24,312 nt of DNA, from assembly GCA_017415945.1 (NCBI GenBank), contig JAFQDR010000016.1, positions 1 through 24,312 of the forward strand, written 5' to 3'. This DNA comes from Oscillospiraceae bacterium (GTDB lineage: Bacteria > Bacillota_A > Clostridia > Oscillospirales > Oscillospiraceae). The notes below the pieces were generated by a model. It was given only the letters and a program-made list of their open reading frames with translations. It was not told where the DNA came from and did not search any database. Of this stretch, positions 5,598-13,468 are shown piece after piece (within the stretch, counting starts at the first letter, position 1; each line of letters starts with the position of its first letter). Made by a program: the position numbers and the translations under genes.

Positions 5598-6053
5598 ATG
5601 AGTAAAATCACATTGGTAAGAATCGATGAAAGCAACTTTATAGATGCATTCAATCTAAAGCTGAAGAATGGGCAGGAACACTTTGTTTCCCACCCAATCA
5701 GGAGCTTGGCGCAGGCATATGTCTATTATCATCAGTGCTGCCCCTTCGGAATCTATCTGGAAGATACGATGATCGGGTATGTAATGGTCATATACGACTA
5801 CGACTTGGAAGTGTACAACATCTGGCATATGATGATTGACCAAAAATATCAGCAGAAAGGCTATGGCCAAACGGCAATGGAAGAATGTCTTTCCTATGTA
5901 AAAAGCAAGCCCTTTGGTTCATCCAATCAAGTCGTTCTGACCTGTAGCAAAAAGAATTTCGCTGCATTGCATTTGTATCGTAAATTTGGTTTTACCGAAA
6001 CAGGTAATCCGGACGAGGATGAAATTGAACTTGCACTGATTATGAACCAATAA
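5598..6053 (+). CDS. GNAT-family N-acetyltransferase
   Basis: The 151-residue product is a single GNAT domain. The acetyl-CoA pyrophosphate loop is visible as Q-K-Y-Q-Q-K-G-Y-G-Q (about residues 82-91), preceded by strand IWHMMID. The late strand and helix VVLTCSKKNFAALHLYRKFGFTETG are the usual N.A...Y.K.GF motif. Layout and length resemble diamine or polyamine acetyltransferases, but antibiotic or protein N-terminal targets are equally possible; the acceptor cannot be read. AGGAGG (5588-5593) sits four bases before the ATG. Codon use is more AT-rich than flanking genes, suggesting acquisition. A leader ORF and competing hairpins precede it, and a shared terminator with copA follows. Confidence 0.9.
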   Translation: MSKITLVRIDESNFIDAFNLKLKNGQEHFVSHPIRSLAQAYVYYHQCCPFGIYLEDTMIGYVMVIYDYDLEVYNIWHMMIDQKYQQKGYGQTAMEECLSYVKSKPFGSSNQVVLTCSKKNFAALHLYRKFGFTETGNPDEDEIELALIMNQ

Positions 6054-6057
6054 AATC

Positions 6058-6080
6058 GGGCGAACAATGTTCGCCCCTAC
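6058..6080. repeat. GTAGGG-type palindrome, single copy
   Basis: GGGCGAAC / GTTCGCCC form an 8-bp perfect stem with loop AAT, followed by CCTAC. It lies between the acetyltransferase stop and the terminator. Confidence 0.6.
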
Positions 6081-6086
6081 ATTGCA

Positions 6087-6114
6087 AAAACCGCATCCTA
6101 TCGGGTGCGGTTTT
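6087..6114. terminator. Bidirectional terminator for the acetyltransferase gene and copA
   Basis: AAAACCGCATCC and GGGTGCGGTTTT pair over 12 positions with one G-U. T-runs occur on both strands (TTTT on plus, TTTTTGC on minus). It sits 33 bp after one gene and just after the end of copA. Confidence 0.85.
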
Positions 6115-6119
6115 GTGTT

Positions 6120-6326
6120 TTATTCGATTCCCGTGACTTCGTAGCCTGCGTCTGTGATGGCCTTGGTCAGCACCTCGTCGGATACATCGGCGGTCAGGGT
6201 GCACACTGCGTTCTTCTGTTCCAGAGATACCACAGCGGTGACCCCTTCCAGCTTGTTCAGAGCCTCGGTAGCGTGGCGGACACAGTGGGGGCACATCATG
6301 CCTTCAATATGAATGGTCTTTGTCAT
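6120..6326 (-). CDS. Internal in-frame start producing a free CopZ-like copper chaperone (overlaps copA 3' end)
   Basis: Within the last 68 codons of copA lies an ATG (6326) preceded by AAAGGAG (6336-6342) at an ideal nine-base spacing. The product [15 protein letters not shown].. is a complete heavy-metal-associated domain with the CPHC metal site (C781 and C784 of the long protein). It has the size of stand-alone CopZ. The codons between the ATPase's last helix and this Met (..[12 protein letters not shown]) read like a translated spacer. A separate chaperone made from the same mRNA is therefore plausible, but it is inferred, not observed. Confidence 0.45.
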   Translation of the reverse strand: MTKTIHIEGMMCPHCVRHATEALNKLEGVTAVVSLEQKNAVCTLTADVSDEVLTKAITDAGYEVTGIE

Positions 6327-8633
6327 TTCGTTTGTCTCCTTTGTTTCGAATATTTGTAATGTTTCGGTCGTTTCAATCATGTGCTCCATAGCGGGCTTAT
6401 GCAGCTTCAGCCGCAGGGCGTTGCTGACCACAAAGAAGCTGGAGAAGCTCATAGCCAGCGCACCCAGCATGGGGTTCAGTGCCAGTCCCAAGGAGGGATA
6501 CAGCAGACCCGCCGCAATGGGGACGCCGATGCAGTTGTAGAAGAACGCCCAGAACAGGTTCTCCTTGATGTTCTTCATGGTAGCCTTGGACAGGTACAGT
6601 GCATTCACAGCATCGGACAGGCGGCTGCCCGTGAGAATCACGTCGGCGGATTCCATGGCGATGTCCGTGCCCGCGCCGATGGCAATGCCCACGTGGGCGG
6701 ACATGAGGGCGGGCGCATCGTTGATGCCGTCCCCCACCATGGCAACGGTCTTGCCCTGTTCCATCAATGCACGGATGTGGCTTTCCTTTTCGTTGGGCAG
6801 CACCCCCGCAATGACGGTGTCGATCCCGGTCTTTTTGCCGATAGCTGCGGCGGTCACGGGGTTATCCCCTGTGAGCATGACCACTTCCACCCCGTTCTCA
6901 CGGAGCTTTGCCACGGCGGCGGCACTGTCGGGCTTTACCTCGTCGGCGCAGCACAGCACGCCCAGAGGCTTTCCGTCGGCGGCAAAGTACAGCACCGTCT
7001 TGCCGTTTTGGGCTTCGTCCTCGTACTTCGCATCAAAGACCACACCCAAAGCATCCATATAGCGGCGGCTGCCTGCATAAATGCGCTTGCCTTCCACCGT
7101 ACCGCTGATGCCCATGCCCGCTTCCGCCCCGAAGTCTGTGACAGCTGCGGAATAGTCGATGCCCTTTTTCTTGGCGTATTCCACCACCGCGTGGGACAGG
7201 GGATGCTCACTGGCGTGCTCCAATGCGGCAGCCAGTCGGACAAAGTCATTGCCCAGAACATATACGTCCGTGACCTCGGGTGCACCCTTGGTGACGGTGC
7301 CTGTCTTATCCAGCACCACCACATTCACATGGGACAGAGTCTCCAATGCGGAAGCGGACTTGAACAGCAGCCCCATGTCCGCACCCTTGCCTGTACCCAC
7401 CATGATGGCGGTGGGGGTGGCAAGGCCCAGTGCGCAGGGGCAGGAAATCACCAGCACCGCAATGGCACGGGACAGGGCAAAGCCAAATTCCGCTCCGCTG
7501 ATGAGCCAAGCCGCGGCGGTGACCAAGGCGATGGTGATGACCGCGGGAACGAACACCGCGCAGACCTTGTCCGCCATGCGGGCAATGGGTGCCTTGGAGC
7601 CCGCCGCCTTTTCTACCAGAGCGATGATGCCTGCCAAGGTGGTATCGGCACCGACCTTGGTTGCTTCAAAGGTGAAGTACCCGCTGCGGCACACCGTAGC
7701 CCCGATGACCGTGTCCCCGGGGAGCTTTTCCGCAGGCACGGATTCTCCCGTGATGGCACTTTCGTCCACAGCGCCGCTGCCTGTACGGACAACGCCATCC
7801 ACAGGGATGGACTCACCGCTGCGGACCACAAGGATGTCCCCCACCTGCACGGCCTCCGCAGGCACAGTGACTTCCCCTCCGTTCCGCAGCACCGTGGCGG
7901 TCTTGGGGGTCAGATCCATCAGCTTTCGCAGGGCATCCTTGGTCTTGCCCTTGCTGCGTGTCTCCATGAACTTGCCCACGGTAATGAGGGTCAAAATCAT
8001 GGCAGCGGATTCATAATACAAGTCGTGGATATGATGAGCAGCCCCGCTCACATCCCCGTGACCCATGAGGTAGGCCATGGAGAAGGTGGCGTACAGGCTG
8101 TACACCATGCTTGCCCCCGCACCCAGTGCAATGAGGGCATCCATAGAGGGGGACAGGGCTGCCATGGACTTGAAGCCGTTGATGAAGTAGCTTCTGCCCA
8201 GATACAGCACAGGCAGGGTCACCAGCAGCTCCGCCAAGGCCAGCACCATGGCGTTTTCCTCCCCTGTCAAAAATGCGGGCTGGGGCAGCCCCAGCATACT
8301 GCCCATGGCAATATACATCAGAATCACCATGAAGAAGGCAGAGCCTACAATGCGGTGAAGCATTTCCTTTGCCTCCGCTTCCTCATGAGCCCCCGTGCCC
8401 GCCTCGGATTTGGGAGCGTTGGGCAGAGATGCGCCATAGCCCGCCTTTTCCACGGCGGCAATGATGGTTTCGGCAGTGGTGTTTTCGAATTCCACCTCCA
8501 TGGCGTTCGTCAGCAGATTCACGGCGCAGCTCTGCACGCCGTCTACCCCGTTCACGGCCTTTTCCACATGGGCCTGACAAGCGGCACAGGTCATGCCCGT
8601 AACGTTGAATTTTTGATTGGTAATACGCGTCAC
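6120..8633 (-). CDS. copA: Copper-exporting P1B-type ATPase with N- and C-terminal metal-binding domains
   Basis: The 837-residue protein pumps Cu(I) outward using ATP. In order: an N-terminal HMA domain (residues 6-70, GMTCAAC with C16 and C19), membrane helices from about 92, the actuator domain with TGES (295-298), the transmembrane copper site C398-P-C400, the phosphorylated D442 in DKTGT, the TGDN and GDGINDAP motifs of the ATP-binding and hinge regions, two last helices, and a second HMA domain (770-837, CPHC). The start is GTG at 8633, nine bases after the csoR stop, with AAAGG just upstream; no better ATG exists before the first metal site. It forms an operon with csoR under the copper-responsive promoter at 8978-9006. 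The C-terminal HMA is unusual and looks like a fused copZ. Family and role are certain; Cu over Ag is by CPC class and CsoR context. Confidence 0.97.
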   Translation of the reverse strand: MTRITNQKFNVTGMTCAACQAHVEKAVNGVDGVQSCAVNLLTNAMEVEFENTTAETIIAAVEKAGYGASLPNAPKSEAGTGAHEEAEAKEMLHRIVGSAFFMVILMYIAMGSMLGLPQPAFLTGEENAMVLALAELLVTLPVLYLGRSYFINGFKSMAALSPSMDALIALGAGASMVYSLYATFSMAYLMGHGDVSGAAHHIHDLYYESAAMILTLITVGKFMETRSKGKTKDALRKLMDLTPKTATVLRNGGEVTVPAEAVQVGDILVVRSGESIPVDGVVRTGSGAVDESAITGESVPAEKLPGDTVIGATVCRSGYFTFEATKVGADTTLAGIIALVEKAAGSKAPIARMADKVCAVFVPAVITIALVTAAAWLISGAEFGFALSRAIAVLVISCPCALGLATPTAIMVGTGKGADMGLLFKSASALETLSHVNVVVLDKTGTVTKGAPEVTDVYVLGNDFVRLAAALEHASEHPLSHAVVEYAKKKGIDYSAAVTDFGAEAGMGISGTVEGKRIYAGSRRYMDALGVVFDAKYEDEAQNGKTVLYFAADGKPLGVLCCADEVKPDSAAAVAKLRENGVEVVMLTGDNPVTAAAIGKKTGIDTVIAGVLPNEKESHIRALMEQGKTVAMVGDGINDAPALMSAHVGIAIGAGTDIAMESADVILTGSRLSDAVNALYLSKATMKNIKENLFWAFFYNCIGVPIAAGLLYPSLGLALNPMLGALAMSFSSFFVVSNALRLKLHKPAMEHMIETTETLQIFETKETNEMTKTIHIEGMMCPHCVRHATEALNKLEGVTAVVSLEQKNAVCTLTADVSDEVLTKAITDAGYEVTGIE

Positions 8634-8642
8634 CCGCCTTTC

Positions 8643-8939
8643 TTATTTCATAAGCTTCTGCAAAGTCTGCACCAGCTCGTCAATGGTTTCGTCCTTGCCG
8701 CTGCGAATATCCTCGGCAACGCAGCTGCGGATATGCTCGGCCAGCAGCTCACGGTTAAAGGCGTTCAAAGCAGCCTGCACGGCGCTGACCTGAGTGAGCA
8801 CATCCGTACAGTAGGCATCATTTTCCACCATACTGCGGATGCCCCGCACCTGACCTTCGATACGACTCAGGCGATTCATCAGTGCCTTTCGCTCCGCTTC
8901 CGAGCGATGCTTGGTTTTATGACAGCAGTTTTGTTCCAT
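8643..8939 (-). CDS. csoR: Copper-sensing repressor CsoR
   Basis: The start is the ATG at 8939 (98 residues), with GGAGG five bases upstream; an upstream TTG has no support. The all-helical repressor carries the Cu(I) ligands of the family, C44, H69 and C73, in DAYCTDV and LLAEHIRSCV. RLSRIEGQVRGI at the N-terminal side is the family's DNA-contact and tetramer helix. The extra N-terminal CCH (5-7) is seen in many relatives. Copper binding releases the operator, allowing transcription of itself and copA. Two palindromes of the expected form lie in the promoter region, which strongly supports a direct autoregulatory loop. The gene is nine bases from copA. Confidence 0.95.
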   Translation of the reverse strand: MEQNCCHKTKHRSEAERKALMNRLSRIEGQVRGIRSMVENDAYCTDVLTQVSAVQAALNAFNRELLAEHIRSCVAEDIRSGKDETIDELVQTLQKLMK

Positions 8940-8952
8940 AAGCACCTCCAAT

Positions 8953-8969
8953 ATACCCCCTTGGGGTAT
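8953..8969 (-). promoter_or_regulatory. CsoR operator 2 (5' UTR)
   Basis: ATACCCC-CTT-GGGGTAT is a 17-bp near-perfect palindrome between the -10 box and the csoR ribosome binding site. Its centre lies 30 bp from operator 1, about three helical turns. Confidence 0.8.
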
Positions 8970-8977
8970 CTGACTAT

Positions 8978-9006
8978 ATTATATACCCCTTAGGGGTATC
9001 CGTCAA
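8978..9006 (-). promoter_or_regulatory. csoR-copA promoter with CsoR operator 1 in the spacer
   Basis: On the minus strand TTGACG (9001-9006) and TATAAT (8978-8983) are 17 bases apart. The spacer is occupied by the 17-bp palindrome ATACCCC-TTA-GGGGTAT (8983-8999), so bound CsoR would block polymerase. Confidence 0.9.
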
Positions 9007-9008
9007 GG

Positions 9009-9072
9009 GTTTTCAGATCGTACAAACGGATTGCTTTTCGTTTTGTGAATGCACGGTATCATTATTGCAGCA
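9009..9072 (+). repeat. Dispersed 60-nt repeat, copy 2
   Basis: TTTCAGATCGTAC (9011-9023) and GCACGGTATC (9051-9060) span 50 nt from TTTCAG to GGTATC and are followed by ATTATTGCAGC. It starts three bases beyond the -35 box of the csoR promoter. Confidence 0.75.
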
Positions 9073-9153
9073 CCTCCCTCTCAGTCAGGCCCTCGTTCCT
9101 CGTGTCTGCCGGCTCCCCCAAAGGGGGAGCATACCGATTGGTTTCCTCCGCAC

Positions 9154-9175
9154 CGTAGGGCGGCCGCCCTACGGG
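9154..9175. repeat. 22-bp perfect palindrome, collapsed GTAGGG element
   Basis: CCGTAGGGCGG joined directly to its inverse gives a perfect palindrome with no interior. It looks like the two ends of a GTAGGG-type element without its body. A separate hairpin, GCTCCCCC/GGGGGAGC, lies just upstream at about 9112-9130. Confidence 0.65.
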
Positions 9176-9228
9176 AACCACCACATCTGCAAAGACCGCA
9201 TTTTCACAGACACCGGATTGTTTTTTTA

Positions 9229-9257
9229 TTGACGACATTCGGCGCCCCATTTATAAT
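9229..9257 (+). promoter_or_regulatory. Promoter of the SLH protein gene
   Basis: TTGACG (9229-9234), a 17-base spacer and TATAAT (9252-9257) lie 33 bp before the ATG. GAAAGGA serves as the ribosome binding site. Confidence 0.88.
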
Positions 9258-9289
9258 GGAGCTATCAATTATGAAAGGAACCGACGTAT

Positions 9290-12200
9290 ATGAAGAAACG
9301 TTCCACACTGAAATTTTTGGCCATGCTCCTGCTGCTGGCCCAATTGTTCAGCCTGACGGCGGGCATTACCGTATTTGCGACAGGCGAAAACGAGACCGAG
9401 CGGGATGATTCCCCCGTGAGTCTGCCCGCACCTTATGCAAGACGCAACTGCTCCGCTTTGGAGACTATCTCCATGGGCGGCTACAACTATGCGTCCGGGC
9501 TTGACTTTGAAATGGGCTACACCGGCTATTCCAATGGGGATTCCGCTGAAGCATCCATCAACCTGGACGGCAAATTCTCCGAGATCACCTTTGATGCCGG
9601 CTACATCAGCGGCCACGAGCGCGGTGCCACGCTGACTGTCTACGGCGACGACAAGGTGCTGCTGGACGGCGCAGCGCTGAAGCATACAGACATTCCCCGC
9701 TCCTTCTCCTTGGGTGTGGAGGGCGTCCGTCAGCTGAAGTTCCGCTACTTCTCCTCTGCTTACGACAGAACCCACTACGGCGTAGCCAAATTGCAGGGGC
9801 AGCTCGTGGATGCGTTGGACACCACAGTATATACCTCCGATGAATTTTACAATGTCCCCTGCTACAAGCTGACCGGCGATTTGATCACCGGTGAATTTGA
9901 CATGGGCGGCAAAACCTTCGAAAACGGCTACGGCTTCCGCATGGGCTACGTGCTGGGCGGCAGCAAGTATGTCAGCTTCAATTTCAAGAAGCAGTACGAG
10001 GAAATGACCTTTGATGTTGCCAAGTATTTGGGAGACAAGGGCGATTTCTATGCACACACCATCACCATGACCATTGAGGTGGACGGAGAGGTCCTCCCCG
10101 AATATGATGGCGTAAAGCTCATTTGGGATGATCTGGTTCTGCCCGTGAAGCTGAACCTGAAGGATGTCTCTCAGGTCACCATCAAATTCAGCAACGGGGC
10201 CTACGATACCGCCGCCTGCCGCATGGGCAACATTCAGCTCAAGAGCGACGGCAAGGCACACGGCATTCTGCTGGATGCATCTCCCGTAAAAAACACCGAT
10301 GACTATACCGTTACTCTGACCGATAAGGCACCCGCGTATGATCTGAATCCCCGCGTGTATCCCTCCGATGCGCCTCGGGAATATGAAATGACCATCGCAG
10401 AAGGCAGCGAATTCATCACCGTTCAGGATGATGTTGTAACTGCTGTCCACGGCGGCACCGCAAAGCTGGTGTACACCCTGCCCAACAATGAGGATGTAGA
10501 AGTCGTATGCGACGTTACCTCCAAGCTCACCGCCCATGTATGGGACGAGGGCGAAGTGACCAAGGCACCCACCCTGAAGGAAAAGGGTGAGAAGGTTTAC
10601 AAGTGCACTCTGTGCGACAAGACCAAGAAGGAAACACTGCCCAAGCTCACCGAATGCGAAGAGCATACTTGGAACGAGGGCGAAGTGACCAAGGAGCCCG
10701 CGCAGGACGTACAGGGCGAAATGACCTACACCTGCACCGTCTGCGGCAAGACCAAGGCGGAACCCATCGCCGCCGCCAATATGTGCGGGGAGAACCTGTA
10801 CTGGTCCGTAAAGGACGGCGTGCTGAGCATTTACACCCCTAAGGGTGACAGCATGATGTACAACTATGAAAAGGGTAAGGCCCCCTGGTATGAGCAGCGA
10901 GACAGCATCCATACCATTAAAATGTCCAAGGGCATTGTCATTGGCGAAAACGCCTTCTATGACCTGTACAATGTGACCCATGCAGAGCTGCCCATCGGCT
11001 TGACCTACTTCCAGAACGCCTTTGGCACCTGCACCTCTCTTGAAACGTTCAGCTTCCCCGCAGGCAATGAAAACGGATACTCCCTTATCAACGACGGAAC
11101 CGCCATTCTCCGCAAGGCTGATTATGAGGACATGGACTCTCTGGTGCTGTACGCCTGTGCACCCGCAACAAAGGGTGTCGTTGCGGTTCCCGATGGGGTG
11201 GACACCATCCACTTCGGTGCATTCGAGGGCTGCGGCGTGACCGACATTTACCTTCCCGCAAGCTTGAAGCTGGTGCTGCCCGGTGCGTTCAAGAACTGCC
11301 CCGAGCTGGAAATCGTCCACTACTGCGGCACCGCCGAGGACTGGGCACAGATTCCCACGGACGGGGATGAGCCCAACGGAGACAACGCTTCTCTGCTGGC
11401 TGCGGATCTGCATTTCCGGATCTTCGTTCCCGAAAAGGCTGCATCCTGCACGGAAGACGGCTGCGATGCCCACTACTACTGCGCCGACTGCGAGCTGTAT
11501 TATGACGCAGAGGATCCCACCCTTATTCTCAAGGACTCCCCCATAAAGCCCGCCGAAGGCCATAAGTGGGATGACGGCGAAGTGACCAAGGAACCCACCT
11601 ACGAAGCAGAAGGCGAGAAAACCTTCACCTGTGAAAACTGCGGTGAAACCAAGACCGAGCCCGTAAACAAGCTCTCCTGCACCGACCACAAGTGGGACGA
11701 GGGCAAGGTCACCAAGGAACCCACCTACGAGGCAGAGGGTGAAAAGACCTTCACCTGCACTGTCTGCGGTGAGACCAAGACCGAAGCCATCGAAAAGCTG
11801 ATCCCCGAAAACCCCTTTGAGGACATTACCGATGACGACTGGTTCAGCGACTCCGTGCTGTGGGCATACAACAACGGCATTACAGGCGGTATCGCTGCCA
11901 ACCTGTTCGGGCCTCACGAAAGCTGCACCCGCGGTCAGGTAGTGACCTTCCTGTGGGCAGCGGCAGGCAAGCCCGCACCCGAATCCGATTACAACCCCTT
12001 CACCGACGTTGCGGAAAGCGATTACTTCTACAAGGCTGTGCTGTGGGCAGTGGAAAACGGCATTACCAAGGGCGTTGCGGAAGATCGCTTCGGCCCCACA
12101 CAGGCCTGCACCCGCGGTCAGATCGTGACCTTCCTGTGGGCATCCCACAACAGACCCACTCCCACCCTGACCGAAAATCCCTTTAAGGACTTCGACAGCA

Positions 12201-13039
12201 GCGCATACTACTATCAGCCTATCCTGTGGGCAGTGGAAAACAGCATCACCAGCGGTGTGGGCGAGGGTATGTTCGGCCCCGAAAACATCTGCACCCGCTG
12301 CCAGATCGTCACCTTCCTGTACAAGGCAAGCATGATCGAACAGCAGCCCGAAACGCCCGACGAACCCGTTGTGACCCCCATGCCCGTACCCAACCCCGAC
12401 GGCAAACTGGTCACCGATGCCCTCACCAAGCTCATCGAGGGCAAGTACTACACCCACTGCTACCACATCCCCCGCATCAACCTGCCCGAGGATCGTGCAG
12501 CGGGCTGGAATGAGGCTATGTACGACACCCTGTACCAAACCATTGAGAACCGCGTACTGAAGGAAATGGAAAAGTACGACAGACCCTCTCTGGACAAGAT
12601 GGTTTATGCATGGGGACGGCACGGGAATCTGGTATCCATCGTGGTTCGCGAGGATGAGTACGAATACACTTGGTCCACCCACAGCTTCTACACCGTTTCC
12701 ACCGAGACAGGCAAGCAGGTAGGGGACAGCGAGATTTTGGCTGCTTATGACATGACCGAGGAAGACTTCTACGAAGCCGTCAAGATCGTGCTGGCAGCGG
12801 TCATGGCAGAGGAAGCCGAGCACTATAAGAACATTCTCAGCGCCGAGAAAATCCAAGAGCTGATCGACGACACCCTTGCCGATGAGAACATCAAGGCAGC
12901 CAAGCCCTTCATCAGCCCCGACGGCAAGCTGAGCTTTATGGGCGGCGTATACACCCCCGCAGGGGCAGGCCGCTACTACCACCTGTGGACTCTGGAAGGT
13001 GACAACATCACCGTTAAGTGCGAGGGCCACAACCAATAA
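9290..13039 (+). CDS. Secreted multidomain surface protein with NPCBM-like, leucine-rich and SLH domains
   Basis: The 1249-residue protein begins with a signal peptide (1-30, cleavage near VFA). Two NPCBM-like carbohydrate-binding modules follow (about 44-172 and 178-320; GGYNYASGLDFEMGY and GGKTFENGYGFRMGY mark their starts), then an Ig-like segment (about 325-412). Two H.W.EGEVTK....Y.C..C repeats come next (417-453, 459-498), a BspA-like leucine-rich region (about 530-690), and two more CxxC repeats (758-797, 800-838). Three SLH domains (about 841-1012) each carry W-(A)-(V/Y)-(E/N)-N-x-I-T and F-GP-x-x-x-C-TR. The C-terminus (1030-1249) resembles the DUF3298-type fold but is uncertain. SLH domains tether proteins to cell-wall polymers, so the protein likely displays glycan-binding modules outside. 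There is no catalytic domain. It is monocistronic with a strong promoter. Confidence 0.9.
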   Translation: MKKRSTLKFLAMLLLLAQLFSLTAGITVFATGENETERDDSPVSLPAPYARRNCSALETISMGGYNYASGLDFEMGYTGYSNGDSAEASINLDGKFSEITFDAGYISGHERGATLTVYGDDKVLLDGAALKHTDIPRSFSLGVEGVRQLKFRYFSSAYDRTHYGVAKLQGQLVDALDTTVYTSDEFYNVPCYKLTGDLITGEFDMGGKTFENGYGFRMGYVLGGSKYVSFNFKKQYEEMTFDVAKYLGDKGDFYAHTITMTIEVDGEVLPEYDGVKLIWDDLVLPVKLNLKDVSQVTIKFSNGAYDTAACRMGNIQLKSDGKAHGILLDASPVKNTDDYTVTLTDKAPAYDLNPRVYPSDAPREYEMTIAEGSEFITVQDDVVTAVHGGTAKLVYTLPNNEDVEVVCDVTSKLTAHVWDEGEVTKAPTLKEKGEKVYKCTLCDKTKKETLPKLTECEEHTWNEGEVTKEPAQDVQGEMTYTCTVCGKTKAEPIAAANMCGENLYWSVKDGVLSIYTPKGDSMMYNYEKGKAPWYEQRDSIHTIKMSKGIVIGENAFYDLYNVTHAELPIGLTYFQNAFGTCTSLETFSFPAGNENGYSLINDGTAILRKADYEDMDSLVLYACAPATKGVVAVPDGVDTIHFGAFEGCGVTDIYLPASLKLVLPGAFKNCPELEIVHYCGTAEDWAQIPTDGDEPNGDNASLLAADLHFRIFVPEKAASCTEDGCDAHYYCADCELYYDAEDPTLILKDSPIKPAEGHKWDDGEVTKEPTYEAEGEKTFTCENCGETKTEPVNKLSCTDHKWDEGKVTKEPTYEAEGEKTFTCTVCGETKTEAIEKLIPENPFEDITDDDWFSDSVLWAYNNGITGGIAANLFGPHESCTRGQVVTFLWAAAGKPAPESDYNPFTDVAESDYFYKAVLWAVENGITKGVAEDRFGPTQACTRGQIVTFLWASHNRPTPTLTENPFKDFDSSAYYYQPILWAVENSITSGVGEGMFGPENICTRCQIVTFLYKASMIEQQPETPDEPVVTPMPVPNPDGKLVTDALTKLIEGKYYTHCYHIPRINLPEDRAAGWNEAMYDTLYQTIENRVLKEMEKYDRPSLDKMVYAWGRHGNLVSIVVREDEYEYTWSTHSFYTVSTETGKQVGDSEILAAYDMTEEDFYEAVKIVLAAVMAEEAEHYKNILSAEKIQELIDDTLADENIKAAKPFISPDGKLSFMGGVYTPAGAGRYYHLWTLEGDNITVKCEGHNQ

Positions 13040-13047
13040 ACACAAAA

Positions 13048-13067
13048 ACGCACCCTGCGGGGTGCGT
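13048..13067 (+). terminator. Terminator hairpin of the SLH gene, left copy of a 20-bp direct repeat
   Basis: ACGCACCC and GGGTGCGT with loop TGCG lie eight bases after the stop codon but lack a T-run, because the element starts at 13068. The same 20 bases recur at 13351-13370. Confidence 0.7.
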
Positions 13068-13350
13068 CAGTGTGTCAAAAAAAAGCCTTTTCCCCTTGCC
13101 TCCCTCTGATGAGGGAGGTGTCAGCCGAAGGCTGACGGAGGGAGAGATCATGAAAAGCCAAAAACTTCGAGCAAAATTAGGCATTTATAGTGTCTCTCCC
13201 CCAGTCTCGCTACGCTCGACAGCCTACGGCCCTCGTCGCAATCGTAGATTGCTCCGCGCTTTGGCTACAAATATGCCACAGGCATATTTGCTTAACGCGT
13301 CGCGCCCTCATCAGAGGGGGCCGAGGTTGCGCAGCACTTTTTACAGTCTC
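13068..13350 (+). repeat. 283-bp element A, left arm of the serpin bracket
   Basis: The element begins CAGTGTGTCAAAAA and ends, inverted, GAGACTGTAAAAA. It contains hairpins CCTCCCTC/GAGGGAGG (13099-13118), TCAGCC/GGCTGA (13121-13135), GCAATC/GATTGC and a 10-bp CAAATATGCC/GGCATATTTG stem. Bases 13191-13309 are identical to the reverse complement of 14874-14992 (119 of 119). It is flanked by 20-bp direct repeats that are terminator hairpins. No protein is supported in it. Confidence 0.8.
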
Positions 13351-13373
13351 ACGCACCCTGCGGGGTGCGTTTT
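13351..13373 (+). terminator. Duplicated terminator, right copy of the 20-bp direct repeat
   Basis: This is the same hairpin as at 13048-13067, here followed by TTT. It is probably the original terminator tail of the SLH transcript. Confidence 0.7.
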
Positions 13374-13421
13374 CTGTTAGAAAAGATGGAACGGCAGGGG
13401 CAAACTGTATTCGCCCATCCC

Positions 13422-13446
13422 GAAACTTTTTCCACCTTTTTCCGTC
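13422..13446 (+). promoter_or_regulatory. Possible ECF-sigma promoter of the serpin gene
   Basis: GAAAC (13422-13426) and CGTC (13443-13446) are separated by 16 bases. This matches the general GAAAC-N16-CGT form of extracytoplasmic-function sigma promoters. No sigma-A-like promoter is seen in the 96 bp between the element and the start codon. Confidence 0.45.
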
Positions 13447-13468
13447 TGACTCAATAAGAGGTGATACT

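Noticed and set aside
6381..8993. 870-codon ORF antisense to copA and csoR
   Set aside because: It is His/Gly-rich, crosses two clearly real genes and their promoter, and has no start signal.
9269..13045. Antisense ORF of 1258 codons opposite the SLH protein gene
   Set aside because: It mirrors the sense gene over its whole length and its product is a low-information Gly/Val/Leu/Ala-rich string with no domain or ribosome binding site. Codon bias of the sense strand explains its openness.
13018..13380. ORFs running through element A (120 codons and the N-terminal extension of the serpin)
   Set aside because: They translate hairpin repeats. The lipoprotein signal and ribosome binding site place the serpin start at 13469.
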